NCBI GenBank assembly: GCA_013423385.1
Contig: BLZA01000049.1
Location: 558,001-622,000 of the forward strand
Direction: 5' to 3'
DNA from: Naganishia liquefaciens
Taxonomy: Eukaryota > Basidiomycota > Tremellomycetes > Filobasidiales > Filobasidiaceae
DNA: 64,000 nucleotides
A model generated the notes under the pieces. The model did no database searches and was not told where the DNA came from. It worked only from the letters and a program-made list of their open reading frames with translations. The position numbers were made by a program, and so were the translations under genes. Below, piece after piece: positions 58,214-64,000 of the stretch. Within the stretch, counting starts at the first letter, position 1. Every line of letters begins with the position of its first letter.

Positions 58214-59714
58214 TCAAGCCTCGGCACCCCCTACATCATCCCCGAAGCCATCATCCCCTTCACCGTACGCATCATCGTCACCTCCTCGACCCAACTCTCC
58301 CGCATCGACTCCGACTGCAGCTGCGCCGACGGTACCGGCCCGGCCCTCGGTATTACCCTGCAGTCGCTGACTGAGCGCCATGAGCCGTCGGGCTTGAACG
58401 ACCTCGGCGTCCGAGTCGTCTGATGCCGGATCCCCCTCGACACCCTCGTCATCGTCAATGCCGTCAGAGTCATCAGACTCGGTGATTCGTCGTCGACCCA
58501 ATGATACGGCCGCGCCGCGTTCAGAATCCTCTCCGTTCGGGAGGACAGATGCACCCCGCCACGGCGCATAACTCCCCTGTCTCACGCGCCGGCGCCACGC
58601 CATATCTTCTTCATCACTTGAATCCTGCTCATCAAACAACGCCGGACCTCGCGCACCGCCGCTCGACGCACCATCACCAAACGCCGACATGGGAGTCATA
58701 TCCCTAAACAAGGGCGTACGCGACGGTAATCGTCCCCCTCCCGAACGCGAACTCGGCATGGGTGTTTCCCTCATGCCCGCAAAGGGCGTCGGCGTCGGCG
58801 TCGGTCGAACGCTGCCCGTTCCGCCCCTACGGGAATTCGGGACCAAGGGTGTCTCACCGCGGGTGGTCATCTCACGTTCGCGTTCGACGCCGACGCCGGT
58901 GGCGCGGGACATGCTGCGTGAGTAGGTGCTGCGTGCGCGGCGGGTGTTGAGGATGGAGGCGGGGAGGGCCGGGTACGGTTCGATGATGAGTACGAGGTGA
59001 CGCGAGGCGATGGAGAAGCCTGGTGAGGTGGGCAGACGGAGCGCATCAGTAGCTGATACGAGCGAACACGAAACAGAAAGCGTCGGCCTCTGCGCACCTT
59101 TATAGCTCAACCGCATCAACGGCTTGACATCCTGCTTGACATCCTTGCCTTTTTCGTCCTCATCCTCTTCCACCGCCCGAAACGTCAACAACTCTTCACT
59201 CGCTTTCCTTTCCCCGCGTCCCCCATCGGGCACGGGATCCTCATACCCTGTATCAAGCAATGTCCTACCGAGCGACGCTTCCGCCCCGGCACGTAACTCG
59301 TGGATTTCCTCGGCCGAACGCAGAGGGATGGACGGGTCGGGAGCGTCGTCGATGGGTTCAGATTTGACGGTGACGAGCGGTTCGTCCTCTGAGGGGAGAA
59401 AGAGCGGTTGCTCGGATGCTGGAGGGGCGGATGTCGGCGTGGAGAGGTCTGCGGCGGCGATGGGCGCGTCGTCCATGGGCAGGAGCGAAGGTGATTCCTC
59501 GGGCCTCGTCGCGGCCGGTGTACGTCCGCCGCCGCGGCGACGGCGTTTCACAGGCTCGGGCGTCGGTTCCGGTTGACGCTTGATCGTACGCGGGACGACA
59601 CGCGGGACGTATTCCCGTTTCTGGCGATGGTGGATGAACGGGCCTCTGTCAGTGCGATAACGGCGAATCGGGGGGACGGAGGGGTGGGGGGGCGTACTTT
59701 GAGGAGGACGACAT
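58214..59714 (-). CDS. Unrecognised acidic, nuclear-looking protein
   Basis: Three exons (59714-59698, 59645-59098, 59019-58214) give 456 aa. The N-terminus is distinctive: GPFIHHRQKREYVPRVVPRT followed by a basic VKRRRRGGGR patch that could be a nuclear localisation signal. A second ordered segment is LMRLSYKGFSIASRHLVLII running into EPYPALPAS. The rest is Ser-, Arg- and Gly-rich with acidic tracts (ITESDDSDGIDDDEG). The 78-nt second intron is a multiple of three and has no in-frame stop, so retention would only add 26 residues. I recognise no family. It converges on the upstream lactate dehydrogenase with only 81 nt between stops. Confidence 0.72.
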
Positions 59715-60388
59715 GTCGGGTGTCGGTTTTACGAAAGAAGAATGCGAATTGGTAGGTTGCTTGAGGGGAGGCGAGAGATCAGTCAAGGTAGGTGGTAGGT
59801 TTGTGAGGATCCAGACGCGGACGTACCTCCCCGATGCACCTCGACGCTACTCTTCTTCCCCAACCGCGGATCCTCGTCGTGAAACTTTTTCAAAAGCCTG
59901 GGTCGCCGGGAAATCAAAAAGCCAGGTTCACCCCTCTGCAAGCGGGGACATACATCGGTCTCAGGTCCGCGAGCGCTGCGTGAAGCGTGGCATCGGTCAT
60001 CCACGGAACATGCCGTTCATCGAGGTAGAGGTAGAGCGGGACTTGTGTCGGGGTAGATCGTCAGCGCCTCTCCGCGGAAACGTGAAGCGAGGACCGACGT
60101 ACGGACTGTCCATGAGGATATGCGCAGGTAGAGGGCGTTGCGTGTCGAGTAGGGCATCGCTGCGGGAGATCGAGGGATGCAGGCAGGCAAGCAAGGAACT
60201 CGCAGAACAGCGTGCGCGCGGGGGCGGTGACGTGATGAATCAACCTCGGGTCAGGCGGCGCGGAAGCAAATCGAGGGGAAGCGCGACGACCGACATGCAA
60301 TATGCAGCGAGATCAATGAGCCGCCGGTCTCCCTGGCCACCTGGATGGACTGTCCCCGACCCTTGCCTCCCGCCCACCGGCCATCACC
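59715..60388. promoter_or_regulatory. Divergent promoter region, unknown gene / Rab18-like
   Basis: 674 nt between two divergent starts. GC-rich, no recognisable gene. It must hold both promoters. Confidence 0.5.
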
Positions 60389-61538
60389 ATGTCCACGCGC
60401 CCAGACACTCCCACGCAGCCCATACCGTCAACGCCACCGCCACAGGTAGACGACCGTCCGTACCCTAGCAACCTCAAGCTCCTCCTCATCGGCAACTCGG
60501 CCGTCGGTGAGTCCCCTCTCTTTTTTCTTCGCCGGTGACAAGGAGGAGAACTCCCCGCTCAACCATTGGCGGACAGGTAAATCATCTTTACTGCTGCGGT
60601 TCACGGATGATGATTTCCTAGCTGTGAGTGCGGTTGCGTCAAAAGGCGGGCGTGGGGGGAGACGGGCTAACGCTCTTTTGGGGTTACGTAGGACGAAGAG
60701 ACATCGGCGACGATCGGGGTGGATTTCAAGGTCAAGCAGCTCCAAGTCGAGGGAAGGAAGTACAAGCTTTCCATCTGGGTGAGCGTCAATCAATTTGTTT
60801 GCGTTCTCCTTGATTTTACGGCTGACCGGGCGCGCGCACAGGATACCGCAGGACAGGAACGGTTCCGAACGTTGACGTCGAGCTACTACCGCGGCGCACA
60901 GGGCGTCATCTTGGGCAAGTCCCCCCTCCGGGTGTTCCGCTTTTNNNNNNNNNNNNCCCCCCCCCCCCCCGAGGCGCTGATGAGCCCCCGGTGCCTGTCT
61001 AGTCTACGACGTCTCGTCTCGTCAATCGTTTCAAGCCCTCACATCATGGTTCCGCGAACTATCAATGTACACCTCGCCCGAGGTCGTCAAGATGATCGTC
61101 GGGAACAAGGTCGACAAGGAGACGTTTTCCCGCGAGGTGTCGACAAAGGAGGGAGAGGAGTTTGCCAAGCGGATGAATTGTTTGTTTATCGGTGAGGGTC
61201 TTGAGGGCGGGTTCGTACGAGTGTCAAGGCTGATGAATGGTGCGTGCGTGCGTGCGTGCGTGCGCTCGCTCGCTAGAATGCTCGGCAAAGACCAATCTCG
61301 GCGTCGAAGAAGCCTTCAAGGAACTGGTATCACGGGTACGCTCCGGGAGGATTTTTCGCTTTCCCCCTTTCGCGCTCAGCTCGCCCGCTTTTGGTTTGCC
61401 GGGCAGATTATCGATACGCCGTCGTTGTGGTCCGAGACGAGGGAGCGCACGGCGCGGATGGGAGGACGAGGGGAGGGGATCAAGGTGGATGAGGTGTCGG
61501 GAGGAGGGGGGAGCGGGATCGGGTCGTGTAGCTGTTAG
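60389..61538 (+). CDS. RAB18: Rab18-like small GTPase
   Basis: Seven exons (60389-60506, 60577-60623, 60692-60778, 60842-60914, 61003-61191, 61277-61335, 61407-61538) give 234 aa. G motifs: GNSAVGKSS, switch [28 protein letters not shown] and [26 protein letters not shown] is typical of Rab18. The C-terminus GSCSC is a CxC double-prenylation signal. Rab18 proteins act at the ER and lipid droplets. A 20-residue Pro-rich extension precedes the fold, and about 40 Gly- and Arg-containing residues form the hypervariable tail. Intron 4 is GC-AG (GGCAAGT donor) and contains the assembly gap. The protein is a predicted GDI1 client. Confidence 0.93.
60945..60970. other. Assembly gap (12 N) beside a C14 run
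   Basis: Twelve N at 60945-60956 are followed by fourteen C at 60957-60970, all within an intron of the Rab18-like gene. The gap is most likely a homopolymer that could not be resolved, so its true length is unknown. The coding frame is unaffected if the intron model is right. Confidence 0.9.
61241..61264 (+). repeat. TGCG tandem repeat in a Rab18 intron
   Basis: About six TGCG units, followed by CTCG units, lie directly before the acceptor CGCTAG of the 85-nt intron 61192-61276. It replaces the usual pyrimidine tract. Confidence 0.8.
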
Positions 61539-61631
61539 GGCTATGCACCGCAGAGAGAAACAAGTTGTATAGGATCGCATATGGTTGGGTTTTTGTATTC
61601 AGTATCAGTAGTGTACGGGTGGCGCGACCCA

Positions 61632-61643
61632 GGGGGGGGGGGG
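61632..61643. repeat. Homopolymer of 12 G between convergent genes
   Basis: The run sits in the 122-nt space between the Rab18-like and HRI1-like stop codons, so it is in both 3' UTRs. Confidence 0.8.
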
Positions 61644-61660
61644 CGGGAAACATGGGCTTG

Positions 61661-62464
61661 TTATTCTGAAGCATACAATACAGTCCACTCCTCGCCCTCG
61701 CCGTCGAGCGACAAGCCCGTGCCTTGCCTCGACGCATCCGCACGGGACAAGAACCGGGCAATCGAAGGAACGTACCGCACAAGCTCCTCGTCCTGCCCGA
61801 CACTGACGACGCGTCGCCATCCGCGTGACTCGAAATCATACGCTTCACGCCACGCGATAAACCGGTCCCGCTCGGGAGCCTCGATCCGGGCGATACCCAA
61901 TGCGAATTGTCCAATGTGTCCGATAAAGGCATGTACGGCGGTAGCGTCCTGCGACGATGAGAATGATTGCTGCTCGACGCGGAGTGCGGGAACGTGCCCC
62001 CCGCCGCCGCCGCCGTCGTCGTCGTCGTGGAGAGAACGCAACCCCATCCGGCGCCACACCTCGATGTACGATTCATTCCTCATCCGATCCGGGTTAAACA
62101 TGCTTCCGAATTCTTGGACGTCGCCGTTCGGGAGCGTCTCAAAGGAGGCTTGGTCCGCAAGTTTGGGGATGTGGCTCGGCGGCGGGGGGACCGAGTTGAT
62201 TCGGGGGATGAATTCGAGGGAGGGTAGATTTGCCGCCGCTGCATGATTGTCGTCGTCCGCGGCGTCCGCGGCGTGGATCAGTTTCACGTCCCCAGCTTGC
62301 GCCCACTGAATGTGTCCGTGCTGGGGATGTCCTGCGAGGTACACGCGGAGGTCGAGGTAATGCGTCGGAAACGTCAAGACGAGGGTCTCTGTTTCCTCGA
62401 TTGGGGGATCATCTTGCCACTGGATGGATACCCGTGTGGATGCGCGGGGCTGGATGGCGGGCAT
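61661..62464 (-). CDS. HRI1: HRI1-like protein, intronless
   Basis: One uninterrupted frame of 267 aa from the Met at 62464 (MPAIQPRASTRVSIQW). Upstream codons to 62731 are open but Arg- and Pro-rich and unlike the family, so I did not include them. The layout fits the HRI1 family of small two-beta-barrel proteins: ETETLVLTFPTHYLDLRVYL, IQWAQAGDVK, a central LPNGDVQEFGSMFNPDR with SYIEVWRRMG, then AFIGHIGQFALGIARIE, RFIAWREAYDF and the end GEEWTVLYASE. Yeast Hri1 (244 aa) is a cytosolic protein of unclear function that interacts with Hrr25. The insertion of Asp and Gly runs (DDDDGGGGGG) is unusual. It is the only gene here without introns. Confidence 0.65.
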   Translation of the reverse strand: MPAIQPRASTRVSIQWQDDPPIEETETLVLTFPTHYLDLRVYLAGHPQHGHIQWAQAGDVKLIHAADAADDDNHAAAANLPSLEFIPRINSVPPPPSHIPKLADQASFETLPNGDVQEFGSMFNPDRMRNESYIEVWRRMGLRSLHDDDDGGGGGGHVPALRVEQQSFSSSQDATAVHAFIGHIGQFALGIARIEAPERDRFIAWREAYDFESRGWRRVVSVGQDEELVRYVPSIARFLSRADASRQGTGLSLDGEGEEWTVLYASE

Positions 62465-62736
62465 GGTCGACCGCCGTCGGCACACCCTGTGTGCGCGCGC
62501 TGCGTCGGGGGAGCGTGAATATCGCAGGCGAGGGATTGGAGGGGACGCGCGCGCGGGAGGTGCCTCCCCGGACAAATTCGCAAGGCCCCGGCGCTCGGAT
62601 GCCCAGCTAGCCGGTCCGCGGGGGAGACGCGCGGGGAGGGGGCCAAGTTCATCGGGGCGAGTCAAATCACAGACACGCAGACACGCCTCATCAGTTCCTC
62701 GCAGTTGATACCCTTCTACGACAACGTGCACGCATC
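62465..62736. promoter_or_regulatory. Divergent promoter HRI1-like / CYB2
   Basis: 272 nt between two divergent starts. GC-rich, no TATA box seen. Confidence 0.5.
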
Positions 62737-64000
62737 ATGAGCACAGAGAACGACAAGCCCGAGGTGGATGGCCAGGAGGTCGCCAAGCATACCACGCGCG
62801 AGGACGGCGTCTGGGTGATTATTCACAGTGCGTGCGGATACATGTCGGGACACGGGGTGGCGAGGATGTGAGCTGACCAGGATCGTAGACAAGGTGTACG
62901 ATGTTACGGAATGGTTGGATGTAGGTAGTGTTGCAGCGCACACGGACTAACAGCTGATCGTTGCGTCGGGGTCCGTGTCTTTTTAGGAACATCCCGGTGA
63001 GTATTGCCTCTTGTTTTTCCGATCGTACGTGCTGACGGGATACTTTGCAATAGGTGGAGCCAAGATCATCTTGTAATCATCTCACGAAAAGATCGGGTGT
63101 TATGGACATGTCGACTGACCATCCCTTTCTGTCCCGCAGAAAGTATGCCGGAAAGGATGCCACAGAGGAATACGAGGTGAGCCCCGATCCAACTATAGGT
63201 CTCTGGTGCAAGCCCCGTGATCTGACGTTTCCGATGCCCCTGCGCTCAGCCCATCCATCCTCCCGATGCCATTGCGGAAAACCTGCGTACGCCGGAATCC
63301 TTTGCGCTGCCGTCCCTTACCGCTCACACCTTCCATCTTCTCCGGAATCGCATGCAGCCCCCGAGAAATACATTGGCCCGCTCGCGGCATCCTCGATCAA
63401 GACGGTCGTCAAGGAAATCACGCAAGAGGAACAAGTCCGACAGGATAAACTGGCCGCCTTGCCTCCGCTCGATGAGATCTTGAGCTTGCATGATTTCGAG
63501 GCGTTGGCAAAGGAGACCATGTCGGACAAGGCGTGGGCTTATTATAGTTCCGGGGCGGATGATGAGATTACGATGGTTTGTTTGCTTTCAAGGAGGGGTG
63601 CGTGAGGGCAAGGCATGCTCATACTCGGCCGCTTGCAGCGAGAAAACTATACGGCTTTCCATCGGTATGTTCAAGACATTGTGCGATTCTACAGGTCAGA
63701 GACTCACGTCACCCCGGCAGAATCTGGTTCCGACCGAGGATCCTTCGAGATGTCAGCAAGGTCGACTACTCGACCAATATTCTCGGCTTTAAATCTAGCA
63801 TGCCGATTTATATCGTCAGTACAGGCTTCTTTCCACCCAATCAAACGTTTTCCAGGGCTGGGCTGATTTCAGTATCCTGCAGACGGCGACGGCGCTGGGC
63901 AAGCTCGGACACAAGGATGGAGAGGTATGCCTGACAAAGGCAGCCGGCAAGCACGGAGTCATCCAAATGGTACGACCTGCGCCGTTATGCCTCTTCGAAC
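62737..64000 (+). CDS. CYB2: Flavocytochrome b2 (L-lactate dehydrogenase), 5' part
   Basis: Ten exons are visible (62737-62827, 62889-62920, 62987-62996, 63054-63072, 63140-63176, 63250-63286, 63358-63575, 63639-63664, 63721-63814, 63883-63969). The gene continues past the window. The cytochrome b5 domain has HPGG (His43) and the second His in PIHPPDAI. The flavin domain starts with [20 protein letters not shown] then [18 protein letters not shown], the canonical FMN- and substrate-binding Tyr region, followed by [15 protein letters not shown] and GKHGVIQM. Unlike the paralogue at 55934 it starts directly with the cytochrome domain and shows no presequence, so it may be cytosolic, or an upstream exon is missing. 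Exon 3 is a 10-nt micro-exon (Glu-His-Pro plus one base of Gly). Confidence 0.9.

Noticed and set aside
62465-62731. N-terminal extension of the HRI1-like protein
   Set aside because: The extra 89 codons are in frame but Arg- and Pro-rich, occupy the divergent promoter and have no counterpart in the family.
1-64000. CRISPR arrays, rRNA, retroelements, LTRs or intact DNA transposons
   Set aside because: No regularly spaced repeats, no rRNA motifs, and no integrase, reverse transcriptase or transposase motifs were recognised in any frame.

Overview
This window looks like a stretch of a nuclear chromosome from a basidiomycete yeast, most plausibly a tremellomycete. Nearly every gene is cut by many short introns (mostly 45-70 nt, GT-AG, with occasional GC-AG), tRNA genes carry introns, intergenic spaces are short, and the recognisable proteins are fungal (Zn2Cys6 regulator, SVF1, flavocytochrome b2, STS1/Cut8). 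The taxon is an inference from architecture; no rRNA or marker alignment was possible. All exon models were built by hand from splice signals, reading-frame continuity and family motifs. In each recognised gene the exon phases close exactly.

Layout. 1-4032 is gene-poor: a decayed tRNA-Leu copy, an intact tRNA-Leu(CAA) and a perfect hairpin. 4033-9201(-) is a 1546-aa zinc-cluster transcription factor. 11397-13050(-) is SVF1. Two unrecognised plus-strand genes follow (13816-15721 and 16070-16901), then tRNA-Gly(GCC), GDI1 (17666-19449), an unknown disordered protein with a SUMO-interaction-like motif (20170-22237), LSM1(-), S-formylglutathione hydrolase(-), a small glycosylated tail-anchored or GPI-type protein, the mitochondrial processing peptidase beta subunit, the PP2A scaffold TPD3, NAC-alpha EGD2(-), a 24-exon RecQ helicase(-), a secreted glycerophosphodiester phosphodiesterase, PRP3(-) and STS1 on a shared short promoter, a second identical tRNA-Gly, an MFS sugar transporter, a 1813-aa chromodomain protein, a flavocytochrome b2-type lactate dehydrogenase, an unknown acidic protein(-), a Rab18-like GTPase, an intronless HRI1-like gene(-), and the 5' part of a second flavocytochrome b2 running off the right edge.

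There is no operon logic, but several genes share pathways. GDI1 would recycle Rabs such as the Rab18-like protein. The two flavocytochrome b2 genes are divergent paralogues 4.6 kb apart. PRP3 (U4/U6 snRNP) and LSM1 (mRNA decay) are RNA-metabolism core genes. The most interesting gene is the chromodomain protein at 50025-55659: an N-terminal chromodomain, a central SPOC-like segment and a conserved-looking C-terminal module give it the layout of a Chp1/TASOR-type heterochromatin scaffold.

No CRISPR array, rRNA, retroelement, LTR or intact transposon was recognised. There is one assembly gap (12 N) inside a Rab18 intron beside a C homopolymer.
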